IMG/VR virus record: IMGVR_UViG_3300032607_000481
Location: 1-23,104 of that record
DNA length: 23,104 nucleotides
Direction: 5' to 3' (one strand)
Source of the DNA: a virus
This document shows, in pieces, positions 1 to 10,150 of this stretch (the stretch's first letter is position 1; every line of letters begins with the position of its first letter). The translations under genes were made by a program, and so were the position numbers. Under the pieces are notes generated by a model. That model saw nothing but the letters and a program-made list of their open reading frames with translations. It searched no databases and was not told the DNA's origin.

Positions 1-150
1 AACAACGATATAGGTATGGCTATAAAGTATCTTTGGCGTAACGGACTAAAGAGAGAAGAAGGCATGAGCAAGAAGGAGAAGCAGATTGAAGACATTAACA
101 AGGCTATCTTTTTTCTTAAAGATGAAATCTATCGTTTGGAGAATTTCTAA
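1..150 (+). CDS. DUF3310-like phage protein, C-terminal part
   Basis: The reading frame is open from the left edge and ends at a TAA at 148-150, giving the last 49 residues of a longer protein. The visible part contains a G-M-A-I-K-Y-L-W-R-N-G motif followed by a charged helix, which resembles the DUF3310 (SaV-like) family common in phage nucleotide-metabolism regions. Molecular function of that family is not well established. The stop overlaps the next start by one base (TAATG), so the two are probably translationally coupled. The start lies outside the window. Confidence 0.7.
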   Translation, partial: NNDIGMAIKYLWRNGLKREEGMSKKEKQIEDINKAIFFLKDEIYRLENF

Positions 151-479
151 TGGCTAAGCATAAAAAATATGATTTACCAGAAATTGCAAAAAAGTTTCAG
201 AGAGTATATGAGTATGAGCTTCCAGAAGGTGTCACTATAGTCAAGGGTGATATTATTAAGATTAAAGGCAAAAACTCCGCTGGCGTTGGCGAGTGGGGAG
301 AGACGTTTAAGTTTGATAGCTTCGTCACTAATACCGATACTGGAGTTACATGGATTGAATGTTTCGAAATGTATCGCGGTAGAGCAGGAGTGCAACGAGC
401 ATTTTATCCAGAAAGAATTAAACGAATTCCTGTAAGGAGGAAGCGTGTCAGTAGAACTAGATCTAATCAACCATCTTGA
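150..479 (+). CDS. Hypothetical phage protein, 109 aa
   Basis: The ATG overlaps the upstream TAA, with a GGAG about 8 bases upstream. The product is 109 residues with a basic N-terminus, a beta-rich centre and a very basic C-terminus (about residues 89-105, rich in Arg and Lys). No family was recognised. The last 35 bases overlap the start of the small-terminase-like gene. The position just upstream of the terminase genes is compatible with a packaging or head-related role, but that is only context. Confidence 0.7.
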   Translation: MAKHKKYDLPEIAKKFQRVYEYELPEGVTIVKGDIIKIKGKNSAGVGEWGETFKFDSFVTNTDTGVTWIECFEMYRGRAGVQRAFYPERIKRIPVRRKRVSRTRSNQPS

Positions 480-978
480 TGAGGTAAACACTGTTGTAGA
501 GCAGTACCTTAAAGGTGATGACCCAACAAAGATTTCTAAGACTCTTGGTATGCCCAGACAGAAAGTTGTCAAGCTAATTGAAGAGTGGCAGAAAATGGCA
601 TCTCAGAACGATGTTATTCGGGGCCGAGCCAAGGAAGCACTAGTAGCAGCCGATACCCACTATAGTAAACTAATTAGCAAAGCATATGAAGTAATTGAAG
701 AAGCTAATACTATGGCCAATCTTAATGCTAAGACCACAGCGATCAAGCTAATCCTTGACATTGAGTCCCGCCGCATCGACATGCTTCAAAAAGCTGGACT
801 ACTAGAAAACAAAGAGCTTGCAGATGAGATGGTAGAAATTGAACGTCGTCAAGATGTCCTTATTGGAATTCTTCGTGACGTAGCTTCTGAGTATCCCGAA
901 GTGAGAGATGATATTATGCGTAGATTATCTAGCGTATCTAAAAATGATGAGGTGTTAACAATTGTCAATGTTCAATGA
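445..978 (+). CDS. Terminase small subunit-like protein
   Basis: The GTG start at 445 has a strong AAGGAGG at 434-440. The 177-residue product has a helix-turn-helix-like segment at about residues 25-50 (P-T-K-I-S-K-T-L-G-M-P-R-Q-K-V) followed by long helices. This is the usual build of a small terminase: DNA-binding N-terminus and oligomerising helical body. It overlaps the large terminase gene by 17 bases. The call rests on the fold pattern and on the neighbour, not on a family signature I can name with certainty. Confidence 0.7.
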   Translation: MSVELDLINHLDEVNTVVEQYLKGDDPTKISKTLGMPRQKVVKLIEEWQKMASQNDVIRGRAKEALVAADTHYSKLISKAYEVIEEANTMANLNAKTTAIKLILDIESRRIDMLQKAGLLENKELADEMVEIERRQDVLIGILRDVASEYPEVRDDIMRRLSSVSKNDEVLTIVNVQ

Positions 979-2749
979 CTTCCTTGACGTTCTAAAGGAT
1001 AATCAATTTAATGAAATGCCTGTGGATGCAAAGACGTTTGTAGAAGGTGAAGACTATCTAGGACAGCCACCGCTCTCTGTTGTTCAGTACGATATTGTAG
1101 AGGCCATGAGTCAGATCTATCGTATTGAAGAGCTGCAAGAGATTATGGGCATGGCCGAGGGTACGAAGTACTTTAAAAAATACACCAAGAATGAAATTAT
1201 TCTACAACTAGGCAAGGGTAGCGGTAAAGACTTTGTATCTACCGTAGCTTGTGCATACGTTGTATACAAGCTGCTGTGCTTAAAAGATCCTGCCAGGTAC
1301 TATGGGAAACCTTCTGGTGATGCTATAGATATTATTAATATCGCTATTAACGCGCAACAGGCAAAGAATGTTTTCTTTAAGGGCTTTAAGTCAAAGATTG
1401 AGCGCTCCCCTTGGTTTGCTGGAAAGTACTATGCAAAGGCAGACTCCGTTGAGTTTAATCATTCTATTACTGTTTACTCTGGACACTCTGAGCGTGAGTC
1501 TCATGAGGGGCTAAACCTTCTTGTTGCTATTCTGGATGAGATCTCTGGTTTCGCACAGGAAGTTGCCACAGGAAATGAGCAGGGAAAGACTGCCGATAAC
1601 ATCTACAAGGCCTTCCGCGCATCTGTAGACTCTCGCTTTCCCGACTTGGGTAAGGTTGCCTTGCTATCTTTTCCTCGTTATCCAGGCGACTTTATCTCCC
1701 AAAAGTATGATGCTGTTATTCTTGAAAAAGAAGTCGTCACCAAGACTCATAAGTTTATTATGAATGAAGAATTGCCAGAAAGCATGGAGGGAAACTCTCT
1801 AGAAATTACTTGGGATGAGGATACCATTATCTCTTACAAGTATCCAGGCATGTTTGCGATTAAGCGTCCTACGTGGGTAGTAAACCCTACTCGTAAAATT
1901 GATGACTTTAAACTTGCTTTTTATACTGACTTGGGAGATGCCATGCAGCGTTTCGCATGTGTCCCTACCTATTCGTCAGACGCATTCTTTAAGCAGATAG
2001 ACAAGGTTCGTTCGTCAATGACTCTTCGCAATCCTTTAGATAACTTTAGAAGGTTTGACGAGACGTTTATCCCCGATCCAGACAAGACTTATTTCGTTCA
2101 TGCTGACCTTGCACAACTTCATGACAAGTGTGCGGTAGCAATTGCTCACGTAGACAAGTGGGTAAATATTCAGGTAATTAAAGATTACCAACAAGTAGCA
2201 CCAATCGTAGTGGTAGACGCTGTAGCATGGTGGGAGCCAAAGGTAGAAGGCCCCGTAAACCTCTCTGAGGTAAAGCAGTGGATTCAAAACCTTCGTCGTC
2301 TAGGTTTTAATATTGGAATGGTTAGCTTTGACCGCTGGCAGTCCTTTGATATCCAGAATGAGCTAAAGCAGGTTGGCATGAAGACAGAGACAGTATCTGT
2401 AGCTAAGAAGCACTATGAAGATATGGCTATGCTTATTTATGAAGACCGTCTCGCTATGCCGTCTATTGACTTATTGTTTGAAGAGCTAACGGAGCTTAAG
2501 ATTATGAAGGGTAATCGCGTTGACCACCCTCGTAAAAAGTCTAAAGACCTTGCAGATGCTGTATGTGGAGCAATCTTTGGAGCTATCTCTCACACTCCAA
2601 AAGATCAGAACCAAGTTGTAGAGGTTCACACGTTTAGAGATCGTCCAAAGTCTACAATGGAGATTGGACTTAATGACCATAACGTGATAGGCTTTAGACC
2701 CATGACAGAAGAAGTTAGAGATTACCTCGATCACTTCAAGATGATTTAA
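962..2749 (+). CDS. terL: Terminase large subunit (packaging ATPase-nuclease)
   Basis: This 595-residue protein powers DNA packaging into the prohead and cuts the concatemer. The ATPase part shows Walker A G-K-G-S-G-K-D at residues 84-90 and Walker B with D192-E193 (L-V-A-I-L-D-E-I). The RNase H-like nuclease part shows candidate metal ligands D382 (H-A-D-L-A), D457 (S-F-D-R-W) and D529/D532 (D-L-A-D-A-V). The TTG at 962 is preferred because GAGG at 949-952 lies 9 bases upstream; ATG at 968 is an alternative. No portal gene follows: the next gene is nrdI. Family identity is secure. Confidence 0.95.
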   Translation: MSMFNDFLDVLKDNQFNEMPVDAKTFVEGEDYLGQPPLSVVQYDIVEAMSQIYRIEELQEIMGMAEGTKYFKKYTKNEIILQLGKGSGKDFVSTVACAYVVYKLLCLKDPARYYGKPSGDAIDIINIAINAQQAKNVFFKGFKSKIERSPWFAGKYYAKADSVEFNHSITVYSGHSERESHEGLNLLVAILDEISGFAQEVATGNEQGKTADNIYKAFRASVDSRFPDLGKVALLSFPRYPGDFISQKYDAVILEKEVVTKTHKFIMNEELPESMEGNSLEITWDEDTIISYKYPGMFAIKRPTWVVNPTRKIDDFKLAFYTDLGDAMQRFACVPTYSSDAFFKQIDKVRSSMTLRNPLDNFRRFDETFIPDPDKTYFVHADLAQLHDKCAVAIAHVDKWVNIQVIKDYQQVAPIVVVDAVAWWEPKVEGPVNLSEVKQWIQNLRRLGFNIGMVSFDRWQSFDIQNELKQVGMKTETVSVAKKHYEDMAMLIYEDRLAMPSIDLLFEELTELKIMKGNRVDHPRKKSKDLADAVCGAIFGAISHTPKDQNQVVEVHTFRDRPKSTMEIGLNDHNVIGFRPMTEEVRDYLDHFKMI

Positions 2750-2769
2750 TAGAACGGATGGTATACTAG

Positions 2770-3166
2770 ATGTCCTTGGACATTATTTATTATTCTAATC
2801 GTTCCGAAAATACGAAGAAATTCGTAGACAAGCTATCCTGTGATCGCTCGTTCAGGCTCCCCGTAAAATGGGATGCTGGCGTGCCGTTTCTTGTTGGTAA
2901 ACCATACGTTTTGTTTGTTCCAACATATGGTAGTGGTAGCGATAACCATAGTATTCCAAAGTCGGTAAAAGAATTTCTCAACATAAGCTCTAATAGGGAT
3001 CTCCTACGTGGGATTGTGGGCTTCGGGAACACTAACTTTGGAAATAGCTATTGCAAGGCAGCAGACCTGATTGCTGGAAAAACAGGTGTCCCCATTTTAG
3101 GCAAGGTAGAACTTTTGGGTATGCCAGAGGATGTAGAAAACATATTAGAGAGATTACGGGAATTAA

Positions 3167-3180
<14 letters not shown>
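2770..3180 (+). CDS. nrdI: NrdI flavodoxin-like protein of class Ib ribonucleotide reductase
   Basis: NrdI is the flavoprotein that supplies the oxidant for assembling the dimanganese-tyrosyl radical cofactor of NrdF. The 136-residue product has the flavin-binding pattern of the family: [12 protein letters not shown] near the N-terminus, F-V-P-T-Y-G-S-G in the middle and G-F-G-N-T-N-F-G-N later. It is the first gene of nrdI-nrdE-nrdF and overlaps nrdE by 14 bases. A GGATGG about 8 bases before the ATG can serve as ribosome binding site. A TATACT at 2762-2767 is too close to the ATG to fit the leaderless pattern seen elsewhere. Confidence 0.93.
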
Positions 3181-6243
<3,063 letters not shown>

Positions 6244-6244
6244 A

Positions 6245-7477
6245 GTGACGTTCTATCAAAATTTAAACGAGGCGGACTCCGAGATATACAACTTAGTACA
6301 GAAGGAGATGCAAAGACAGAACAACACCCTAGAGATGATTGCAAGCGAGAATTTTGTTCCGATGTCCGTACTTGAGGCCCAGGGTAGCATTCTCACCAAC
6401 AAGTACGCCGAAGGTTATCCAGGCAAGCGTTACTATGGTGGCTGTGAGTTTGTGGATGAAATTGAGGAAATTGCTATAGCTAGAGCTAAGGATCTCTTTA
6501 AAGCAGAATATGCAAACGTTCAGCCTCACTCTGGTTCCACTGCTAATGCTGCAATCCTACATGCAATAGCTAATCCTGGAGATAAAATCTTGGGTATGGA
6601 GTTGGATCATGGCGGACACCTTACTCATGGTATGAAGCTGAACTTTTCAGGTAGGGTCTATAATCCTATTTCTTATGGCGTTGATTCTAAAACTTCCCTA
6701 ATTGACATGGACGAAGTAAGAAGTCTTGCTATACAACATAAGCCAAAAGTTCTAATCGCTGGATGGTCTGCCTATTCTAGGCACTTAGATTTTAAAGCTT
6801 TTAGAGAAATTGCTGATGAAGTTGGGGCAGTACTCTGGGTAGATATGGCACACTTTGCAGGTCTTGTTGCTGCAGAGTTACACCCATCTCCAATTCCTTA
6901 TGCTGATGTTGTCTCTACTACAGTTCATAAGACTTTAGGAGGACCCCGATCAGGAATGATCTTGAGTCGTGACGAGTCTTTGGCTAAAAAACTTAATTCC
7001 GCTGTCTTTCCTGGTCAACAAGGGGGACCGTTAATGCATGTGATTGCTGCAAAAGCTGTTGCATTTAAGTTAGCAGCAACAGAAGAGTTTAAAGATAAAC
7101 AAAAAAGAACCATTAGTGGTGCTAAGATTGTTTCTAAAAAACTTGTTGATGCTGGAATTAATGTTTTAACGGGAGGAACCGACGTTCACTTGCTGATTGC
7201 AGATCTCTCTAACTCTGAATTAAGCGGTATCGATGCAGAAAATCTATTACATGAATCTGGAATCACTGTTAATCGTAATGCGGTTCCCTTTGACCCCAGG
7301 CCAGCAATGGTTACTTCTGGAATCAGAGTGGGCACATCTGCACTAGCTACTAGAGGCTTTTCGGATAAAGAGTTTGAAGAGGTGGGAGAGATCATGGCTA
7401 ATGTTTTAACAAGCTCCATCGACACCTCAGAAGCCAGAGACAGCGTTTTAAAGCTCTGCTCTAGTCCCATATATTAA
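6245..7477 (+). CDS. glyA: Serine hydroxymethyltransferase
   Basis: GlyA converts serine and tetrahydrofolate into glycine and 5,10-methylene-tetrahydrofolate. From GTG 6245 the protein is 410 residues, full length for bacterial SHMT. It shows the N-terminal I-A-S-E-N-F motif, [13 protein letters not shown] at about 54-66, D-M-A-H-F-A-G near 200-206, and the pyridoxal-phosphate lysine K229 in [11 protein letters not shown]. The GTG begins one base after the nrdF stop with a GGAG upstream, so it is an operon member. An in-frame ATG at 6200 lies inside nrdF and is less likely. The product would feed ThyX, encoded at 17792-18484. Confidence 0.94.
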   Translation: MTFYQNLNEADSEIYNLVQKEMQRQNNTLEMIASENFVPMSVLEAQGSILTNKYAEGYPGKRYYGGCEFVDEIEEIAIARAKDLFKAEYANVQPHSGSTANAAILHAIANPGDKILGMELDHGGHLTHGMKLNFSGRVYNPISYGVDSKTSLIDMDEVRSLAIQHKPKVLIAGWSAYSRHLDFKAFREIADEVGAVLWVDMAHFAGLVAAELHPSPIPYADVVSTTVHKTLGGPRSGMILSRDESLAKKLNSAVFPGQQGGPLMHVIAAKAVAFKLAATEEFKDKQKRTISGAKIVSKKLVDAGINVLTGGTDVHLLIADLSNSELSGIDAENLLHESGITVNRNAVPFDPRPAMVTSGIRVGTSALATRGFSDKEFEEVGEIMANVLTSSIDTSEARDSVLKLCSSPIY

Positions 7478-7490
7478 TAACAATTAGTGC

Positions 7491-7525
7491 TTGACAAAGA
7501 TAAGAAAGAAGTGTATTCTAATATC
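7491..7525 (+). promoter_or_regulatory. Sigma70-type promoter of a leaderless gene
   Basis: TTGACA at 7491-7496, a 17-base spacer and TATTCT at 7514-7519 make a near-consensus housekeeping promoter. Exactly six bases follow before ATG at 7526, so the predicted transcript begins at or very near the A of that ATG. No Shine-Dalgarno sequence fits between them. It lies just downstream of glyA and would drive the next small gene. Confidence 0.75.
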
Positions 7526-7714
7526 ATGAGAGAAACAGTTGAAGAGATTGAGCTATTAGATTGGATTCAGGTGGGTGTTGACAAGGGGTGGGTTTCTCCT
7601 GCTTTTTGCAACACTCATGATGGTGATGCATATATGACTGAGGACGAAGAGAAGGAATGGGAAGACGGGGGAGATCCATGTATGCCCGTTTTGAAGTTGC
7701 TTAATCAGTTCTAA
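7526..7714 (+). CDS. Hypothetical acidic protein, 62 aa, leaderless start
   Basis: The gene begins at ATG 7526, directly at the predicted transcription start of the promoter at 7491-7519; an in-frame start at 7487 would overlap the promoter and is rejected. The 62-residue product is acidic, with M-R-E-T-V-E-E-I-E-L-L-D-W at the start and a stretch rich in Asp and Glu near residues 35-48. No family was recognised. It sits between glyA and the tRNA cluster and has its own promoter, which suggests a timing different from the nrd-glyA unit. Confidence 0.65.
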   Translation: MRETVEEIELLDWIQVGVDKGWVSPAFCNTHDGDAYMTEDEEKEWEDGGDPCMPVLKLLNQF

Positions 7715-7725
7715 CGTGCTACACT
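7697..7725 (+). promoter_or_regulatory. Promoter candidate for the tRNA cluster
   Basis: TTGCTT at 7697-7702, 17 bases, then TACACT at 7720-7725 preceded by TG one base upstream (an extended -10). It overlaps the 3' end of the 62-aa gene and points into the Asn-Gly-Asp-Thr tRNA cluster, which otherwise has no evident promoter. Confidence 0.5.
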
Positions 7726-7777
7726 TATGAACAAGCAGGGTACGGCTGCTTCCCGAATGGGGCAATTCCGTACATAA

Positions 7778-7849
7778 TGATCACTAGCTCAACGGCAGAG
7801 CTTCCGACTGTTAATCGGATGGTTCCTGGTTCGAATCCAGGGTGGTCAG
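7778..7849 (+). tRNA. tRNA-Asn (GTT)
   Basis: A full cloverleaf can be drawn. The acceptor arms TGATCAC and GTGGTCA pair over 7 bp with one G-U, and the anticodon loop CTGTTAA contains GTT. The T arm holds GGTTCGAATCC. The discriminator is G7849 and the terminal CCA is not encoded, so it must be added after transcription. Confidence 0.93.
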
Positions 7850-7872
7850 CAAATATAATTAAACAGAGATAA

Positions 7873-7944
7873 GGGAATGTCGTATAATGGCTATTACCTC
7901 AGATTTCCAATCTGAAGACGAGAGTTCGATCCTCTCTATTCCCT
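7873..7944 (+). tRNA. tRNA-Gly (TCC)
   Basis: Acceptor GGGAATG pairs with TATTCCC (one G-U). The anticodon stem-loop is TCAGA-TTTCCAA-TCTGA with anticodon TCC, reading GGA. The T arm GAGAG-TTCGATC-CTCTC is perfect. CCA is not encoded. GGA is a disfavoured glycine codon in high-G+C actinobacteria. Confidence 0.93.
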
Positions 7945-7947
7945 CTA

Positions 7948-8007
7948 GGATCTCATGTCCAGAGGATTAACTATCCACTAATGCAGAAATGTTTACGCCA
8001 TGAGTCC
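7948..8007 (+). other. Structured spacer between tRNA-Gly and tRNA-Asp
   Basis: GGA-T-CTCATG at 7948-7957 can pair with CATGAGTCC at 7999-8007: nine base pairs with one bulged T, closing a loop of about 41 bases. Inside is a small hairpin GGAT-TAACT-ATCC. The size (60 bases) and closed outline resemble a tRNA, but no T arm or anticodon loop can be assigned. It may be a decayed tRNA, a processing element or a small RNA. Confidence 0.35.
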
Positions 8008-8011
8008 TTTT

Positions 8012-8085
8012 GATTTTGTAGCTCAGTTGGTTAGAGCGCCGCCCTGTCACGGCGGAGGTCGCGGGTTCAAGTCCCGTCAGAATCG
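8012..8085 (+). tRNA. tRNA-Asp (GTC)
   Basis: Acceptor GATTTTG pairs with CAGAATC. The anticodon stem-loop is CCGCC-CTGTCAC-GGCGG with anticodon GTC, reading GAC and GAU. The T arm is GCGGG-TTCAAGT-CCCGT. The D arm GCTCAGTTGGTTAGAGC is canonical. The discriminator is G and CCA is not encoded. Confidence 0.95.
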
Positions 8086-8145
8086 CTATGAGGAATTAAT
8101 CACCTCAGAGCTGAATATACACGGTACGGAATCTATATCCTGATT

Positions 8146-8246
8146 GAAGGCAGGGAATGGAGCCTTCCGCTCTAGGGATGCGAAACCTAGGTCTGCATCT
8201 AGAGGAGTACTAGATAGGGGTAGAGGATTGATTATCTTACTACCCC
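8146..8246 (+). other. Three consecutive hairpins in the tRNA-Asp to tRNA-Thr gap
   Basis: The 190-base gap between tRNA-Asp and tRNA-Thr holds no convincing gene. It contains three neighbouring perfect or near-perfect hairpins: GAAGGC/GCCTTC (8146-8167), CTCTA-GG-GATGC/GCATC-TAGAG (8170-8204, GG bulge) and GGGGTAG/CTACCCC (8217-8246). A smaller TGAGG/CCTCA hairpin lies just upstream. An alternative CTAGG/CCTAG pairing competes with the middle stem. Together they suggest a structured non-coding RNA or a processing spacer; no known RNA family was recognised. Confidence 0.4.
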
Positions 8247-8275
8247 ACACAACCATTCGGATGGAAAAACAAAAT

Positions 8276-8350
8276 GCCTTCTTCGTATAATGGCTAATAC
8301 TTCACTTTTGTAATGTGAAAATAACAGTTCGATTCTGTTAGAAGGCTCCA
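8276..8350 (+). tRNA. tRNA-Thr (TGT) with encoded CCA
   Basis: Acceptor GCCTTCT pairs perfectly with AGAAGGC, and the T arm AACAG-TTCGATT-CTGTT is perfect. The anticodon loop TTTGTAA gives TGT, reading ACA; the base pair closing the loop is a U-U mismatch. The CCA tail is encoded at 8348-8350, unlike every other tRNA in the window. Confidence 0.92.
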
Positions 8351-8362
8351 ATGTCAGAATAC

Positions 8363-8380
8363 TACCGAAAACGGTATAGT
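8363..8380 (+). terminator. Weak terminator-like hairpin after the tRNA cluster
   Basis: TACCG-AAAA-CGGTA is a perfect five-pair hairpin at 8363-8376, followed by TAGTTTT. The stem is short and the T run broken, so termination would be partial at best. It lies between the CCA of tRNA-Thr and the next gene. Confidence 0.35.
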
Positions 8381-8406
8381 TTTGACACAAACGGAAAGGC
8401 ATCACA

Positions 8407-8625
8407 ATGACAATGAATCATGGAATAGATACAAGAGCTAAATACATCTTGTACTGTGAAAGCTATGCTGCTGCTGCAAACTATGCAACAAAGCAACGTT
8501 GGCATATGAACGATTGGCGACACCTTACTGATGACGTATCACCAGGAAGAGTGATAGTATTTGTAAGAGAGCGAAAGGTAGATCCCAACTTTGAAAACTT
8601 GCAACAAGTGCAACCAACTGCTTAG
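8407..8625 (+). CDS. Hypothetical protein, 72 aa
   Basis: This small protein (M-T-M-N-H-G-I at the start) has a Tyr/Ala-rich centre and a W-H-M-N-D-W-R-H segment followed by a beta-like R-V-I-V-F-V-R. The ATG at 8407 has GGAAAGG upstream; ATG 8413 is an alternative. No family was recognised. The 3' end overlaps the endonuclease VII-like gene by 35 bases, indicating co-transcription. Confidence 0.6.
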   Translation: MTMNHGIDTRAKYILYCESYAAAANYATKQRWHMNDWRHLTDDVSPGRVIVFVRERKVDPNFENLQQVQPTA

Positions 8626-8962
8626 CATTTCAAATTTTGCTAGGCACAGTGGAGCAACATACTTACGTCCAGAATGTCGTGATTGCAACAACCAGTTATC
8701 CAGAGACCGCAAGACACTGCGTAAAGAGTTTGGAGATGCCCCAGAAAATTATGTTTGTCCTATTTGTCTTAAAGCAGAGGAGCGGCTGGTTGGCAAGGCT
8801 GGAAAAGCTGGTGTGTGGGTATTAGACCACAATCATAAAACCAGAACATTTCGTGGCTATCTTTGTCACGGGTGCAACAGGGGGATCGGTTCGTTCCAGG
8901 ACGACATAGACATGTTGCAAAGAGCAATTAATTATTTAAAGGAAACAAATGGCAGCGTATGA
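8591..8962 (+). CDS. Endonuclease VII-like HNH nuclease
   Basis: The 123-residue product matches the recombination endonuclease VII family. It has an N-terminal zinc ribbon (C4-x2-C7, C29-x2-C32), a second pair C56-x2-C59, the catalytic L-D-H-N-H at 78-82 and G-Y-L-C-H-G-C-N-R-G-I-G at 89-100, ending in the usual D-x-D-x-L-x-x-A-I-x-Y-L helix. In T4 the prototype resolves branched DNA; small relatives in actinophages are often annotated as HNH or homing-type nucleases. TTG 8591 is the likely start, as it keeps the first zinc pair, with AAAGG about 11 bases upstream. Confidence 0.87.
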   Translation: MKTCNKCNQLLSISNFARHSGATYLRPECRDCNNQLSRDRKTLRKEFGDAPENYVCPICLKAEERLVGKAGKAGVWVLDHNHKTRTFRGYLCHGCNRGIGSFQDDIDMLQRAINYLKETNGSV

Positions 8963-9125
8963 GTATAAGTGTTTAGTCTGTGAGGTATCTTTTTTAAAGG
9001 TTCGTGGGATTAGTTCTCCTCCAGAAGACTACTTCTGTGAAACTTGCGACTCGTCACTAAAGAGAGTATACTCTACAGTAGGAGTTGCTTTTGCAGGTAG
9101 CGGTTTTTATTCAAATGACAAGTAG
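8949..9125 (+). CDS. FmdB-like zinc ribbon protein, 58 aa
   Basis: ATG 8949 follows AAGGAAA and gives a 58-residue protein beginning M-A-A-Y-E-Y-K-C-L-V-C. C8/C11 and C30/C33 form the two zinc knuckles, and the C-terminus A-F-A-G-S-G-F-Y-S-N-D-K is the family's hallmark ending. FmdB-type proteins are widespread small regulators of unclear molecular function. It overlaps the endonuclease VII-like gene by 14 bases, and its stop codon lies in the ribosome binding site of the next gene. Confidence 0.88.
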   Translation: MAAYEYKCLVCEVSFLKVRGISSPPEDYFCETCDSSLKRVYSTVGVAFAGSGFYSNDK

Positions 9126-9135
9126 GAGTTCTCTC

Positions 9136-9399
9136 ATGGTTGATGTACAAGAAGAAGATGTTGTAGTTGCTAAAAAAGAGGGTAGAGAACTCACTCTTAA
9201 TGATCGTTGTGACTCATGCAATGCAGCATCATATGTAAAGGTAACAGGAGTAACAGGAGATCTTTTATTTTGTGGGCACCACTATAACAAGATTATGAAC
9301 AATCCCGATAGCCAGGAAAAAATGATTGCATTCGCCTTCGATGTTCTTGATGAGCGAGATTACCTTCTTGGTGAAAACCGACTAAAGAGTGATGATTGA
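9136..9399 (+). CDS. DUF7455-like zinc-binding protein, 87 aa
   Basis: ATG 9136 is chosen because TAGGAG at 9123-9128 lies seven bases upstream; in-frame starts at 9085 and 9118 fall inside the FmdB-like gene. The core D-R-C-D-S-C-N-A-A-S-Y-V (C25, C28) and L-L-F-C-G-H-H (C46, H48, H49) is a compact zinc site typical of DUF7455 proteins found in actinobacteria and their phages. Its function is not established. This family supports an actinobacterial host. Confidence 0.82.
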   Translation: MVDVQEEDVVVAKKEGRELTLNDRCDSCNAASYVKVTGVTGDLLFCGHHYNKIMNNPDSQEKMIAFAFDVLDERDYLLGENRLKSDD

Positions 9400-9405
9400 G
9401 AGCTT

Positions 9406-9792
9406 ATGGAATACTTAATTGGATCATTAGTAGCCTTGGTTGCTGTAACTATTGTAGCTGTTCTTCTTAGACGAATACCTCGTCCAGAATTATCAAAGAT
9501 AACCTACAGCCAAAGCCATATTCACAACCTAGTAGCCCCATACTTGTTTTCAAATAAAGAAATAAAAGATACGGTGCCAACTCAGGCAACGAACCATTTA
9601 AAGAAAACCTATGTCCGTGTTTTAATTTTAAACAAGCTTGCATACTGGATAAGAGATAACGTATGCTATGTAGCAAGTGTAGAAAATGGAGAAGTCTTAA
9701 GAGATACTGCACGTCAGGTTGACACAATGACCATGACTAAGATAGAATTAGAGCAGATGCAAGTCATCGTAGAAAAATTAACGGAAGGTTGA
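9406..9792 (+). CDS. Hypothetical membrane-anchored protein, 128 aa
   Basis: Residues 1-21 form one strongly hydrophobic helix followed by R-R, so the protein is probably inserted with a short N-terminus and the rest in the cytoplasm. The remaining hundred residues are mixed alpha/beta with no recognised motif. GAGAG lies just upstream of ATG 9406. The gap to the neighbouring gene is four bases. Confidence 0.65.
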   Translation: MEYLIGSLVALVAVTIVAVLLRRIPRPELSKITYSQSHIHNLVAPYLFSNKEIKDTVPTQATNHLKKTYVRVLILNKLAYWIRDNVCYVASVENGEVLRDTARQVDTMTMTKIELEQMQVIVEKLTEG

Positions 9793-9796
9793 TCCC

Positions 9797-10150
9797 ATGA
9801 TCGTAGGAGTAGAGGGTAGTCGTAATTTTACAGACTACAGTATTTTCTTGAGGGGTATGCGAACAGCCTTGTCTAGTATGAAAGAGAACGACAAGCAGTT
9901 TACTATTATGTCTGCTGGACCAGTGAGAACTAATGAAATGGTTATGGAGTTTTCAAATGTTTCTGAGCGCACTCTTAAATCTTTAGGGATCAAGGTTAAA
10001 GTTGTAAAGGTTCCTCATAAGTGGTTCTTAAAGAATATGCATGTGATTGATCACTTCTTGTATTTTACATTGCCAAAGGAAACAATATCTGAACTTGTCC
10101 GTGAAGCCGAGGATAAGGATGTAGATGTTGGAGTATACCGATATCCCTAA
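9797..10150 (+). CDS. SLOG-like (DUF2493/YspA-type) protein, 117 aa
   Basis: The start M-I-V-G-V-E-G-S-R-N-F-T-D-Y resembles the G-S-R-x-F-x-D-Y signature of YspA/DUF2493 proteins of the SLOG superfamily, which bind nucleotides or nucleotide-derived ligands. A Rossmann-like alternation of strands and helices follows. GGAAGG lies about eight bases upstream. The gene overlaps the deaminase-like gene by 26 bases, and pairing with a nucleotide enzyme suits a nucleotide-sensing or nucleotide-handling role. The ligand is unknown. Confidence 0.6.
   Translation: MIVGVEGSRNFTDYSIFLRGMRTALSSMKENDKQFTIMSAGPVRTNEMVMEFSNVSERTLKSLGIKVKVVKVPHKWFLKNMHVIDHFLYFTLPKETISELVREAEDKDVDVGVYRYP

Noticed and set aside
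174-572. Long antisense open frame across the two genes before terL
   Set aside because: It is a mirror of two well-supported plus-strand genes, has no ribosome binding site and its translation shows no domain or helix pattern.
2762-2767. TATACT just before nrdI as a promoter
   Set aside because: Only two bases separate it from the ATG, so transcription would begin inside the gene; no -35 at 17 bases. nrdI is better explained as read from upstream.
9063-9074. AGAGTATACTCT palindrome with TATACT
   Set aside because: It falls in the FmdB-like coding frame where the codons are constrained (K-R-V-Y-S), and no -35 or matching start follows.
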